Assembly (NCBI GenBank): GCA_947304245.1 | Contig: CAMZAK010000001.1 | Span: 1 to 64,000 of the forward strand | Source: an uncultured Clostridia bacterium | GTDB taxonomy: Bacteria > Bacillota > Clostridia > Oscillospirales > Ruminococcaceae | Direction: 5' to 3' | Length of the DNA stretch: 64,000 nt | Shown here: positions 42,228 through 51,013 of the stretch, one piece after another | Layout of the letters: each line of letters opens with the position of its first letter | Numbering within the stretch: the stretch's first letter is position 1 | Program-made: the position numbers and the translations under genes | Notes under the pieces: model-generated | What the model was told of the DNA's origin: nothing | The model's input: the letters and a program-made list of their open reading frames with translations, nothing else | The model's database searches: none

Positions 42228-43400
42228 TTATATTCTTGCGACGCCTGTTTTTTTTGCAGCTTCAGAAACAGCTTTAGAAATCTTTTCTTTAACTTTAGGG
42301 TTAAATGGGCTTGGTATTATGTAGTCTGTTTTTAATTCTTCTTCTCTAATTAGTTCTGCTAAGGCAAATGCTGCTGCTAATTTCATTTCATTGTTTATGT
42401 CTTTTGCACGTACATCTAAAGCACCTCTAAAAATTCCAGGGAATGCTAAAAGGTTATTAATTTGATTGCTAAAGTCACTTCGGCCTGTTCCAACTATGAA
42501 AGCTCCTGCTTTAATTGCAATGTCTGGCATAATTTCTGGAGTTGGGTTTGCCATAGGGAAAAGGATTGGTTTTTCTGCCATAGATTTAACCATTTCCTCT
42601 GTTACAGTGCCCGGAGCAGAAACGCCAATGAAAACATCTGCACCTTTTATTACTTCTTTTAAACTTCCTTTAACCTTTTCTTTATTAGAAATTTTAGCCA
42701 TTTCTTCTTTTTCTTTGTTTAAATTTTCTCTTCCTTCGTATATTGCCCCTGTTCTGTCACACATTATAACATTTTTTAGTCCTGCTGCAATTAAAAGTTT
42801 AATTATTGCAATTCCAGCAGCACCGGCTCCGCTAGTTACCACTTTAATTTCTTCCATTTTTTTTCCTGCTAGTTTTAGTGCATTAATCATTGCTGCTAGG
42901 GTTACCACTGCTGTTCCGTGTTGATCGTCATGAAAAATTGGAATATCTGTTTTTTCTTTTAATTTTTCTTCAATTTCAAAACATCTTGGTGCGGAAATGT
43001 CTTCTAAATTAATTCCTCCAAAACTGCCGCTAATTAATGCAATTGTGTTTACTATTTCATCCACATCTTTAGAACGAATGCATAAAGGAATTGCGTTAAC
43101 ATCTCCAAATTTTTTAAATAAAACACATTTTCCTTCCATCACGGGCATTCCTGCTTCGGGGCCTATGTCTCCTAACCCTAAAACTGCTGTTCCATCTGTT
43201 ACAACTGCAATTGTGTTCCATCTTCCAGTTAGTTCATAGCTTTTGTTTATGTCTTCTTTAATTTCAAGGCAGGGTTTAGCAACACCTGGAGTGTATGCAA
43301 TTGAAAGGTCTTTTGCTGTGTTTAAAGGCATTTTAGGAACAATGTCTAGTTTACCTTTCCATTTGCGGTGCTCTTTTAAAGAAATTTCGTTATAATCCAT
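42228..43400 (-). CDS. NAD(P)-dependent malic enzyme, short bacterial type, 390 residues
   Basis: Oxidative decarboxylation of malate to pyruvate, with Mg2+/Mn2+. The ATG at 43400 fits GGAGG five bases upstream; the TTG at 43412 precedes that site. Seen: YTPGVAKPCLEI, TDGTAVLGLGDIGPEAGMPVMEGK, FHDDQHGTAVV (metal site), the nucleotide fold VTSGAGAAGIAI, and PNPTPEI-like MANPTPEIMPD. It lacks the C-terminal phosphotransacetylase-like domain of long MaeB proteins. Single gene with its own promoter. Confidence 0.95.
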   Translation of the reverse strand: MDYNEISLKEHRKWKGKLDIVPKMPLNTAKDLSIAYTPGVAKPCLEIKEDINKSYELTGRWNTIAVVTDGTAVLGLGDIGPEAGMPVMEGKCVLFKKFGDVNAIPLCIRSKDVDEIVNTIALISGSFGGINLEDISAPRCFEIEEKLKEKTDIPIFHDDQHGTAVVTLAAMINALKLAGKKMEEIKVVTSGAGAAGIAIIKLLIAAGLKNVIMCDRTGAIYEGRENLNKEKEEMAKISNKEKVKGSLKEVIKGADVFIGVSAPGTVTEEMVKSMAEKPILFPMANPTPEIMPDIAIKAGAFIVGTGRSDFSNQINNLLAFPGIFRGALDVRAKDINNEMKLAAAFALAELIREEELKTDYIIPSPFNPKVKEKISKAVSEAAKKTGVARI

Positions 43401-43451
43401 AAAAACCTCCAATTTATTATTTAAAGATAATATCTAATTTTAATTTCAAAA

Positions 43452-43481
43452 ATTATAGCATTTGAAGTAGAATTTTGTCAA
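43452..43481 (-). promoter_or_regulatory. Promoter of the malic enzyme gene
   Basis: On the minus strand, TTGACA (43476-43481), 18-bp spacer, TATAAT (43452-43457), 17 bp downstream of the tRNA 3' end. Confidence 0.8.
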
Positions 43482-43497
43482 AAATTAATTATAATAT

Positions 43498-43573
43498 TGG
43501 TGCGCCCGACAGAACTCGAATCTGCAACCTTTGGAACCGGAGTCCAATGCTCTATCCTTTAAGCTACGGGCGC
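43498..43573 (-). tRNA. tRNA-Arg, anticodon CCG, with encoded CCA
   Basis: The minus strand gives a full cloverleaf. Acceptor GCGCCCG pairs with CGGGCGC, then discriminator A and CCA. The D arm has TAGCTTAAAGGATAGAGC. The anticodon stem is TTGGA/TCCAA with loop CTCCGGT (anticodon CCG, reads CGG). The T arm has TTCGAGT; it reads TTCGAGTTC, as usual for the T loop. Confidence 0.95.
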
Positions 43574-43598
43574 AAATTTAATGTTACACACACACATA

Positions 43599-43627
43599 AT
43601 TTTAAATTAGAATTTAATTTAAATCAA
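43599..43627 (-). promoter_or_regulatory. Probable promoter of tRNA-Arg
   Basis: On the minus strand, TTGATT (43622-43627), 17-bp spacer, TAAAAT (43599-43604). A (GT)n-like run lies between it and the tRNA. Confidence 0.6.
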
Positions 43628-43660
43628 TAGTGTAATTCAAAATTTGATTTGTTTTTTAAT

Positions 43661-43698
43661 TTGACTATGAGTTTAAAATATGTTAGCATTAAATGCTA
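43661..43698 (+). promoter_or_regulatory. Promoter with overlapping palindrome, probable metal operator
   Basis: TTGACT (43661-43666), 17-bp spacer, TAGCAT (43684-43689). The -10 is the left arm of a perfect inverted repeat TAGCAT-TAA-ATGCTA (43684-43698). Position and symmetry suggest a repressor site for the metal importer that follows, such as a Fur/Zur- or DtxR-type regulator; which one is not known. Confidence 0.55.
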
Positions 43699-43771
43699 TT
43701 ATTAATTTTTTATTGTTTTTAAGGTTAACAGTAAAAATTTTTAATTGGTTTTTTTGGGTGGGAATTTGTTA

Positions 43772-44689
43772 ATGAAAATATTTAAAAAATTCACATTGGT
43801 TTTTTTTACGGTTTTAACGTTAGTTTTGATTTTAACCTGTTGTAAGAATGATAATATAAACAATAAAGAAAAAAAAATAAAAATAGTGACCACAATTTTT
43901 CCTGAGTATGATTTTGTAAGGCAGCTAACCAATGGTGTTAAAGATGTTGAAGTTAAAAATTTAACCCCTTTTGGTGTGGATGTTCATTGTTTTGAGCCAA
44001 CTCCAAAAAACATTATTGAAGTTAAAGAAAGCAATTTATTTGTTTATGTTGGAGGAGAAACAGAAGTTTGGGTTAAAAAAATTTTAAATTCATCTGAAAA
44101 AGATGAGAATTCTTCCATTTCTTTGCTAGAAATTTTAAATTTTAAAGATTCTGAAAAAAAAGACGAGCATGTTTGGACTTCTTTGTTAAACTGCATGAAG
44201 ATTGTGAAAAAGTTAAAGGAAAAACTTTGTGAAATAAACCCAGAAAACAAAAATTCATATGAAGAAAACTGTGAGAACTATTTAAAAGAATTAAAAGGGC
44301 TCCATGAAGAGTTTAAAGAGGTTGTTTTGAACAAAAAAAGGGACATATTGGTTTTTGCAGACAGGTTTGCTTTTTCTCATTTTGTTAAAGATTATGGTTT
44401 AAAATATGTTTCGCCTTATTTGGGTTGTTCTTCTGAGGAGGAGGTTAGTTCTAAAAAGATTGCTGAAATTGTTAAAATGGTTAAAGAAAACAAAATTCCA
44501 GTAATATTAAAATTAGAGCAAGGAAATTCTAGTGTGGCAAAAGAGATTGCAAAAGAAACGGGAGCTGTTGTTAAAAATTTTAATTCTTGCCATAACTGCA
44601 CAGAAGAAGAATTTAAAAAAGGGGAAACTTTTTTAGGGCTTTTTAAAAGAAACCTTAAAACTTTAAAAGAGGCAGTTGGTTTGTTATGA
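43772..44689 (+). CDS. Metal-binding lipoprotein of a zinc/manganese ABC importer (ZnuA/TroA-like), 305 residues
   Basis: Captures Zn2+ or Mn2+ outside the membrane. ATG at 43772 with GGTGGG upstream; earlier in-frame TTG starts precede that site. A lipoprotein signal peptide ends in LILTCC (Cys 23 or 24). Family ligands: GVDVHCFEPTPK (His), EHVWTS (His), FADRFAFSHFVKDYGL (His) and a late acidic region. The His-rich loop typical of many ZnuA proteins is replaced by a short Glu/Lys stretch. It overlaps the next gene by ATGA, so the three genes 43772-46220 form one operon. Confidence 0.92.
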   Translation: MKIFKKFTLVFFTVLTLVLILTCCKNDNINNKEKKIKIVTTIFPEYDFVRQLTNGVKDVEVKNLTPFGVDVHCFEPTPKNIIEVKESNLFVYVGGETEVWVKKILNSSEKDENSSISLLEILNFKDSEKKDEHVWTSLLNCMKIVKKLKEKLCEINPENKNSYEENCENYLKELKGLHEEFKEVVLNKKRDILVFADRFAFSHFVKDYGLKYVSPYLGCSSEEEVSSKKIAEIVKMVKENKIPVILKLEQGNSSVAKEIAKETGAVVKNFNSCHNCTEEEFKKGETFLGLFKRNLKTLKEAVGLL

Positions 44690-45375
44690 ATTTAATTAGT
44701 TGCAAAAATTTAACCGTTAACTACGATAAAGAAGCAGCTGTTGAAAACTTGTCTTTTTCTGTTTCTTTTAAAGATTACATTTTCATTTTAGGAGAAAACG
44801 GATCTGGCAAAAGCACTCTTTTAAAAACAATTTTAAACCTTAAAAAGAAGAGCAAAGGTGAAATTTTTTTTGAAAACTTAAAAAGAAATGAAATAGGTTA
44901 TTTGCCACAAAGAATTACTCTTAAAAAAGATTTTCCTTCAACGGTTTTTGAAATTGTTCTTTCTGGTTTTGTTAGTTGTTGTTCTCTTTTTTACAGTAAA
45001 AAGCAAAAATTAAAAGTTTTACAAATTTTAAAAAGTTTAAAATTAGAAAACATTAAAAATGTTTCTTTTAAAGAGCTTTCAAAGGGGCAGCAACAAAAGG
45101 TTTTGCTTGCTAGAGCTTTGTGTGCAACTAAAAAGGTTTTATTTTTAGACGAACCTTGTGCAAATTTAGACCCCGTTTTTACAAAAGAGTTTTATTCTTT
45201 AATTAAAAAGCTAAATGAAGAAAAAAATGTTGCAATTGTTATGGTTTCGCATGACATTGAAGCTGCAATTTTAAATGCTAAAAAAATTTTACATATTAAA
45301 AAAAAGGTTTTATTTTTTGGAGAAATTCAAGATTATTTAAAAAGCGAGTTTGCAAAAGTTTTTTTGAGAAAGTAG
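44686..45375 (+). CDS. ATPase of the zinc/manganese ABC importer (ZnuC-like), 229 residues
   Basis: Drives import with the lipoprotein before it and the permease after it. Walker A GENGSGKST at about residues 37-45, Q-loop YLPQRI, signature LSKGQQQKV, Walker B VLFLDEPCANLD, switch His in MVSHD. Start overlaps the stop of the previous gene (ATGA). Confidence 0.94.
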   Translation: MNLISCKNLTVNYDKEAAVENLSFSVSFKDYIFILGENGSGKSTLLKTILNLKKKSKGEIFFENLKRNEIGYLPQRITLKKDFPSTVFEIVLSGFVSCCSLFYSKKQKLKVLQILKSLKLENIKNVSFKELSKGQQQKVLLARALCATKKVLFLDEPCANLDPVFTKEFYSLIKKLNEEKNVAIVMVSHDIEAAILNAKKILHIKKKVLFFGEIQDYLKSEFAKVFLRK

Positions 45376-45386
45376 GGGAATTTATT

Positions 45387-46220
45387 TTGTTTAATGAAAT
45401 ATTAAATGTTTTTAAATATCCTTTTTTGCAAAGAGCTTTTATTGCAGGTCTATTTATTTGTGTTTGTGTGGCAATTTTAGGAGTTAGTTTGGTTGTTAAA
45501 AGGTTTTCCATGATTGGAGACGGGCTTTCTCATGTTGGTTTTTCTGCTTTTTCAATTGCATGTGTTTTAAATTGTGCTCCTTTTTTTGTTTCAATCCCTA
45601 TTGTTGTTCTGGCTGCCGTATTTTTATTACTGCTTAGTGAAAACAGTAAAATTAAAGCAGACAGCGCAATTGCTTTAATTTCTAACAGTTGTCTTGCTAT
45701 TGGTGTTGTTTTAATTTCAATTACAAATGGTATTAATAAAGATGTTTTAAACTATATGTTTGGAAGCATTTTAGCATTAAACAATTTAGATTTAATCTTG
45801 GCTGTTACCTTTTCTTTTGTGGCAATTATTGTTTTTATTTTTTCATATAATAAAATATTTTCAATAACTTTTGATGAAGACTTTACAAAAGCAGTTGGAG
45901 TTAGGGTTAAACTTAGTAAAATTGTTATGGCAATTTTAACAGCGCTAATTATTGTGGTTGGAATGAAGTTTGTTGGAGCACTTTTAATTTCTAGCTTAAT
46001 TGTTTTTCCTGTTATTTCTGTTAGTATGATTTTTAAAAGTTTTAAAAGTGTTGTTATTTTTTCTGCCATAGATTCTGCAATTTGTTTTGTTTTAGGGTTT
46101 TTTAGCTCTTTTATTTTTTCAATTCCAACCGGAGCAATGATTGTTATTTTTAATTTAGTTGTTTTTGTTATTTGTTATTTTGTGTCTTTATTTAAAAAGT
46201 TGAAAATAACTTTAGGGTAA
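45387..46220 (+). CDS. Permease of the zinc/manganese ABC importer (ZnuB-like), 277 residues
   Basis: The membrane channel of the importer. TTG start with AGGGGAA upstream, 11 bp after the ATPase gene. About eight hydrophobic helices. Family stretches include FSMIGDGLSHVGFSAF near residue 45 and MKFVGALLISSLIVFPVISV near 195. A short piece of this gene is repeated just after its stop. Confidence 0.93.
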   Translation: MFNEILNVFKYPFLQRAFIAGLFICVCVAILGVSLVVKRFSMIGDGLSHVGFSAFSIACVLNCAPFFVSIPIVVLAAVFLLLLSENSKIKADSAIALISNSCLAIGVVLISITNGINKDVLNYMFGSILALNNLDLILAVTFSFVAIIVFIFSYNKIFSITFDEDFTKAVGVRVKLSKIVMAILTALIIVVGMKFVGALLISSLIVFPVISVSMIFKSFKSVVIFSAIDSAICFVLGFFSSFIFSIPTGAMIVIFNLVVFVICYFVSLFKKLKITLG

Positions 46221-46237
46221 AATTATTTCATATTTTA

Positions 46238-46340
46238 TTACAAATGGTATTAATAAAGATGTTTTAAACTAAATGTTTGGGAACATTTTAACACTAAACA
46301 ATGTAGATTTAATTTTAGCTGTTGTTTTTTTGTGGTAATT
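46238..46340 (+). pseudogene. Duplicated scrap of the permease gene
   Basis: It aligns with 45721-45825 inside the permease gene (TTACAAATGGTATTAATAAA at the start of both) with a few substitutions. One turns TAT into TAA. It has no start or full domain. The rest of 46221-46371 holds nothing else. Confidence 0.8.
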
Positions 46341-46371
46341 TTAACATTGTTATTAATAAAAAGTTTAATTT

Positions 46372-46400
46372 TTGAAAAAATTTTAGTTAAATGTTATAAT
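46372..46400 (+). promoter_or_regulatory. Promoter of the amidohydrolase gene
   Basis: TTGAAA, 17-bp spacer, TATAAT, 63 bp before the start codon. Confidence 0.7.
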
Positions 46401-46462
46401 TTTATTTAAATAAGAAAATTTTGAGTTTGGGTTATTTGAATTAAGAGGAGAAATTAAGAGTT

Positions 46463-47614
46463 ATGGTTTACAAGAATGTTGAAATATTCATTGATGAAAA
46501 AACAAAAATTGAAAAAGGTTTTATTTTGGTTGAAAATGGGCTAGTTAAAAAAGTTAAAAGAATGGAAGAATATGATTTAAATTATGAAAAAGCTGGAGTT
46601 AAAAATTTTAATGGTTATAAGATATACCCAGGATTCATAGATTCACACAGCCACATTGGAATGTGGGAAACCGGGCTTAATTTTGCAGGGGACGACGGAA
46701 ACGAAGAAACAAACCCAATAACACCACATTTCAGAGCAATAGACGCAGTAAACCCAAAAGATGATGCGTTTTTTAAGGCGTTAAAGGCAGGAATTACAAC
46801 TGTTGTTACAGGGCCTGGGAGTTCTAACCCAATTGGAGGAAGTTTTGTTGCTTTAAAAACATATGGAGACTGTGTGGATGACATGGTTATTAAAAACCCT
46901 GTTGGAATTAAGTTTGCTTTAGGAGAAAACCCAAAAACAGCTTACAACAAAAAAGAAATGACTCCAACAACAAGAATGGGCACTGCAGCTTTAATTAGAG
47001 AAGAGTTAGAAAAAGCTAAAAGATACTTCTTGAAACAAAAAAAAGGAGAGCAGCAAAGTTTTAATTTTAAAAGTGAGGCTTTAATTCCTCTTCTGGAAGG
47101 AAAAATTAAAGCTTTTTTTCATTGTCACAGAGCAGATGACATTTTTACTGCAATTAGAATTGCAAAAGAATTTAATTTAAATTTTAGTTTGGTTCATGCA
47201 ACAGAAGGCTACTTATTTAAAGAATATTTGAAAAATGTTGATGTAATTTTAGGGCCTTTCATTTCAGACATTTCTAAACCAGAACTTAAAAAATTTAGTG
47301 AAAAAAGTGCATATGTTTTAAACAACGCTAATGTTACTTTTTCAATATGCACAGACCACCCTGTTTTTCCTATTGAATATTTAAATTTAGCTTGCATTGT
47401 TGCAATTAAAAACGGACTTTCAAAAGAGCAAGCAGTTTTAGCCATAACTAAAAATGCTGCAATAACGGCTGGAATTTACGATTTGACCGGTTCCATTGAA
47501 GTTAACAAAATGGCTAATTTTGTTGTTTTTAAAAAAGATGAGGAAATTTTTTCTCCTTATTCTGAGCCTTCTTTTGTTATAATTGATGGCAAAATTGCTT
47601 TTGAAAAGTTTTAA
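46463..47614 (+). CDS. Amidohydrolase (imidazolonepropionase-like, COG1228 type), 383 residues
   Basis: A metal-dependent hydrolase of unknown substrate. Upstream AGAGGAG. The amidohydrolase pattern is complete: PGFIDSHSHIG (first metal His pair), AGITTVVTGPGSSNPIGG, FFHCHRADD (His), LVHATEGY (His), CTDHPVFP (Asp), and a C-terminal beta part closing with VNKMANFVVF and IIDGKIAFE. Cytoplasmic, no signal peptide. The nearest described proteins are often called amidohydrolase or imidazolonepropionase without proven histidine-pathway function; no hut genes are nearby. Confidence 0.9.
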   Translation: MVYKNVEIFIDEKTKIEKGFILVENGLVKKVKRMEEYDLNYEKAGVKNFNGYKIYPGFIDSHSHIGMWETGLNFAGDDGNEETNPITPHFRAIDAVNPKDDAFFKALKAGITTVVTGPGSSNPIGGSFVALKTYGDCVDDMVIKNPVGIKFALGENPKTAYNKKEMTPTTRMGTAALIREELEKAKRYFLKQKKGEQQSFNFKSEALIPLLEGKIKAFFHCHRADDIFTAIRIAKEFNLNFSLVHATEGYLFKEYLKNVDVILGPFISDISKPELKKFSEKSAYVLNNANVTFSICTDHPVFPIEYLNLACIVAIKNGLSKEQAVLAITKNAAITAGIYDLTGSIEVNKMANFVVFKKDEEIFSPYSEPSFVIIDGKIAFEKF

Positions 47615-47703
47615 AATTTTGCATAAACTTGTTTTGGCTTGAATAATATTTTTTAAGATACTTCAAATTAAATTATGTTAAAATTTTTGGAAGGTTTTTT
47701 GCT

Positions 47704-47943
47704 ATGGTGGAATATGTAATATTATTATTAATATTTTTTATAATGATTTTGTTTTACATGAATTTTAAGAATTTTTTCAAAACAGTTGTTTTTAACTTTT
47801 TATGTGGATTTGTAGTTTTTGCAGTTGTTGCATATTTTTTAGAGCAATACATTAGCTTTAGCATATTTTCCTTATTGATTTCTATGATTGTTGGAATACC
47901 TGGAATTGTTAGTTTAATTTTGTTTAGAATTTTTTGTATTTAA
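47704..47943 (+). CDS. BofA-like small membrane protein, 79 residues
   Basis: ATG with GGAAGG upstream. Almost entirely hydrophobic, with two to three membrane helices. The end IVGIPGIVSLILF matches the signature of the BofA family, known as inhibitors of pro-sigma-K processing in spore formers. BofA-type proteins also occur in genomes without clear sporulation, so this is not proof of sporulation. Its last 30 bases overlap the 3' end of the convergent sugar transferase gene. Confidence 0.6.
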   Translation: MVEYVILLLIFFIMILFYMNFKNFFKTVVFNFLCGFVVFAVVAYFLEQYISFSIFSLLISMIVGIPGIVSLILFRIFCI

Positions 47944-49416
47944 TTTTTGTTTAATAAATTCAATAGTATTTTTCTCAATTTTACTTATTCCTTCTGCAGT
48001 GTCCGTTTTTAAAAAAATAATTAATGTTTTAATAATTATTTTAATATCTAACCATAATGAATATTTTTGAATATAAGAAAGGTCTAAAATTAGTTTATCT
48101 TTAGGTGTTGTGCTATATTTACCCATTACTTGAGCAAGCCCTGTTAAACCTGCTTTAACTTTTAGTCTATATTTAAATTCTGGAAGTTTTTCTTGAAATT
48201 CTTTAATATGTTCAATTCTTTCTGGTCTTGGGCCTACAACGCTCAAATCTCCTTTTAATATGTTTAGAAATTGAGGAATTTCGTCTATTCTAAATTTTCT
48301 CATTATTTTTCCGACTGGAGTAATTCTAAAATCATCTTTTTTTGCCATCTTATTTTTAACGTTTTGGTCTGCATTAACAATCATAGATCTGAATTTTAAA
48401 AGGTTGAATTCTTTCCCGTTAATGGTTAACCTTTTTTGTTTAAAAATTATTGGGCCTTTGTCATATAATTTAATTGCTATTGCAGAAATTAAACTAAGTG
48501 GAATTGTTAAAATTAAAGCAACTGTTGCAAAAATTATGTCTCCAATTCTTTTTACAATAATTTGTTCAAAACTCATTTCGTAGTCTGTTGTGGAGTAAAA
48601 AGTTGCATCATCTGCCGAAAGCATGGTTGAGCAGTAAACCATAACATCGCACACGTTTGGGTATATGCACATTTGTTTGTTGTGCTTATAGCAGTATTGC
48701 AATAAAAAAGCCCTAGAATTTGTTGGAATATTTAAAAAAAATATGACTTCATTTTTATTTATTTTTTTTAAAATTTGCTTATCGTTATATTTAATAATAT
48801 CTTTAATATTCCATCTGAAGGAATTTTTTTTAATTTTTGAAACAAGATAAAGTAAATCTTTTTGGTTCTCAAAAATTATTAAGCTGTTTTTGGGTTTATT
48901 AATTTTAAAATAAAAAATATTGAATGATTTTGTGAAAATGTAAATTATAAATATTTGCATTAAAAAACTTAGTGTAAGATTTAAAAAACTAGGAAAAATT
49001 GTGTTTTTAATGTAGTGAAAAAAGAATTTTGAAAATTCTGGTTTGTTTACATATGCTAAATTTGAATTATTTTCAATGAAATATTTTTCAGAAAATTCTT
49101 GGTAGTTTGTGCTACTAATGTTCATTATGTGTAGCGTTATAAATGTTACGAAATCTGCAATAAATGTTCCTAAAATTGCAGAATCTCTAATTTCTTTTGT
49201 ACTTTTTTTTCCAATTGCAACATCCCCATAAAGTTTAGTTGATGTGTAAATTGATGTAATAAACATTAAAACAGAAATAACAAAAGTTCTATTAATTTTT
49301 TTAATTTGAGGTATTGCATCAGAAAAAGATGCGAAAAAAATTAAGGTTAAAATAATAAATAAAAACATCTTAATGATGAAAATGAAAGTTTTTTCAAACT
49401 TTAAAAAAAAATTCAT
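47914..49416 (-). CDS. Polyprenyl-phosphate phosphoglycosyl transferase (WcaJ/WbaP-like sugar transferase), 500 residues
   Basis: Starts a surface glycan by moving a sugar phosphate onto undecaprenyl phosphate. Four to five N-terminal helices precede a soluble middle. The catalytic bacterial sugar transferase domain (about 290-480) has RIGDIIFATVALI, KGPIIFKQKRLT, FKFRSM-like LLKFRSMIVNAD, RKFRIDEIPQFLNILKGDLSVVGPRPE and GLTGLAQV. ATG at 49416; its AGGAGC site overlaps the TAG stop of the flippase gene, indicating translational coupling. The donor sugar is not evident. Confidence 0.93.
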   Translation of the reverse strand: MNFFLKFEKTFIFIIKMFLFIILTLIFFASFSDAIPQIKKINRTFVISVLMFITSIYTSTKLYGDVAIGKKSTKEIRDSAILGTFIADFVTFITLHIMNISSTNYQEFSEKYFIENNSNLAYVNKPEFSKFFFHYIKNTIFPSFLNLTLSFLMQIFIIYIFTKSFNIFYFKINKPKNSLIIFENQKDLLYLVSKIKKNSFRWNIKDIIKYNDKQILKKINKNEVIFFLNIPTNSRAFLLQYCYKHNKQMCIYPNVCDVMVYCSTMLSADDATFYSTTDYEMSFEQIIVKRIGDIIFATVALILTIPLSLISAIAIKLYDKGPIIFKQKRLTINGKEFNLLKFRSMIVNADQNVKNKMAKKDDFRITPVGKIMRKFRIDEIPQFLNILKGDLSVVGPRPERIEHIKEFQEKLPEFKYRLKVKAGLTGLAQVMGKYSTTPKDKLILDLSYIQKYSLWLDIKIIIKTLIIFLKTDTAEGISKIEKNTIEFIKQKLNTKNSKQN

Positions 49417-49431
49417 ATTTTAAACTTGCTC

Positions 49432-50838
49432 CTAAGCTTTTTTGTATTTTTTATTAAACCTTAAAATAAACCTTATAATTAAATCTTTATTACATATTAT
49501 GAAATAAAAAAATGTTAGAATGCCATATAAAACATTAACAGTGACGCCATACCTTAAAAAAACTGTTGTTGTTAAAAAATAAACCGGCATAAAATGAAGC
49601 AGATATGTTTTTTTAAATTTTAATTTTAAAGTATTATGCAAACATAAAAATCTTATGATGCTAACAACAAAAAAACATAAACTAATTGCAAGACCAGCAG
49701 ACTGCAAACCAATTAAATTATGACTAAAAAACATAACAACAACTGTAACAATTACTCCAACTAATTGTGAAAAAAACATAAACCTAACTTTTTTTTCTGC
49801 TTGCATAATGGAACCAAGAAAAATTTGTACTGCATCTAAAATGCTGCTTAAATATAGTAACGGCATTAAATTCATAGAATCTTTATAAGATGAGCCTACC
49901 ATGAAAGAGAAAAAAATGCAAGTTATTGGCATTAAAATTATTGTTCCGCTACTTATGAATTTAAAAAACGAATTAAATGTTTTATTGTAAATTTTGGTTT
50001 TTAAACTACTTTTATTCATTAAAAAAGAATATTCCTGAAAAGCAAAATTAAAAGACATAACGAAAAGGCCAATTAATGAAATAACCCTGTAGGCTGGTGT
50101 GAAAGCTCCTATTGCGTCTGTTCCATAATAATATTTAAACATCCATGTGTATGATGACTGGTTAAAACAGTAAGCAATGCTGTTCATTGTTGTTGGAATT
50201 GAATATGAAATTAATTTTTTAATTGTTTTAATGCTAATATATTTTAATTTGAATTTTTTAACGCTTTTTAAAAATAATTCTATGAAAACTCCTTGGCTTA
50301 AATATGAAAATGCTGTTGCTAAAATTAAAGCTGAAGATGTTATTTTAAAAATGCAAAGGAAAATAATCCCTGTAAGAAGTTGTGCAAAAGAGCCAACAAC
50401 ACCTGAAATGGCATAGAGTTTATTTTTTCCCAAACCTCTGCAGGCAAATTGAACAAGTTGGTTGAATGTGTAACTAAAACTAATAAACAGCATTTGTAAA
50501 AAAAACATTATAGAATATTTTTTTACTATGCAATATATTAATAGCAATATAACATACATTAAAAAACCTAGAAATCCTATGAAGTAACCGGTAGATATTA
50601 TTTTTAGTTTTCCTTTAATGTTATTGTAATCAAAAATATATCTTATAATGCTCATCCAAATTTGTAGGCAAAAAATTGTTAAAAGCATTGTTGTGGTGTT
50701 TGTTATGAAGGTGAAATAGCCTATGTCTTCCTTATTTGTTAAAATGTGTGTGGCAATTAACAAAATAATAATCCCCATAAATCTACTAATGGTATTGCCT
50801 ATGAAATATATAACAACATTTTTGGAAAGTTTACCCAT
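49432..50838 (-). CDS. Wzx-type polysaccharide flippase, 468 residues
   Basis: Moves lipid-linked glycan units across the membrane (MOP superfamily). ATG with AGGGG upstream. Twelve or more hydrophobic helices; the N-terminus (FIGNTISRFMGIIILLIATHILT) is typical of the polysaccharide biosynthesis flippase family. It ends in TAG 15 bp before the sugar transferase start, so the two form one operon and probably act on the same glycan. Confidence 0.9.
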   Translation of the reverse strand: MGKLSKNVVIYFIGNTISRFMGIIILLIATHILTNKEDIGYFTFITNTTTMLLTIFCLQIWMSIIRYIFDYNNIKGKLKIISTGYFIGFLGFLMYVILLLIYCIVKKYSIMFFLQMLFISFSYTFNQLVQFACRGLGKNKLYAISGVVGSFAQLLTGIIFLCIFKITSSALILATAFSYLSQGVFIELFLKSVKKFKLKYISIKTIKKLISYSIPTTMNSIAYCFNQSSYTWMFKYYYGTDAIGAFTPAYRVISLIGLFVMSFNFAFQEYSFLMNKSSLKTKIYNKTFNSFFKFISSGTIILMPITCIFFSFMVGSSYKDSMNLMPLLYLSSILDAVQIFLGSIMQAEKKVRFMFFSQLVGVIVTVVVMFFSHNLIGLQSAGLAISLCFFVVSIIRFLCLHNTLKLKFKKTYLLHFMPVYFLTTTVFLRYGVTVNVLYGILTFFYFIICNKDLIIRFILRFNKKYKKA

Positions 50839-51013
50839 TAAATTCCCCTTTTTAAAAATTTTTTATTTTAATAGTTTTTTTATTTTAATAGTTTTGAAAA
50901 TAATATCAAAAAAAAATATAAAAATCTATTGGTGATATTTTAAAGTTATATGCTATAATTATATTCGTTATTATTATTAAATATAAAAAATTCCATAGTT
51001 GGAGGGGTTTTAT

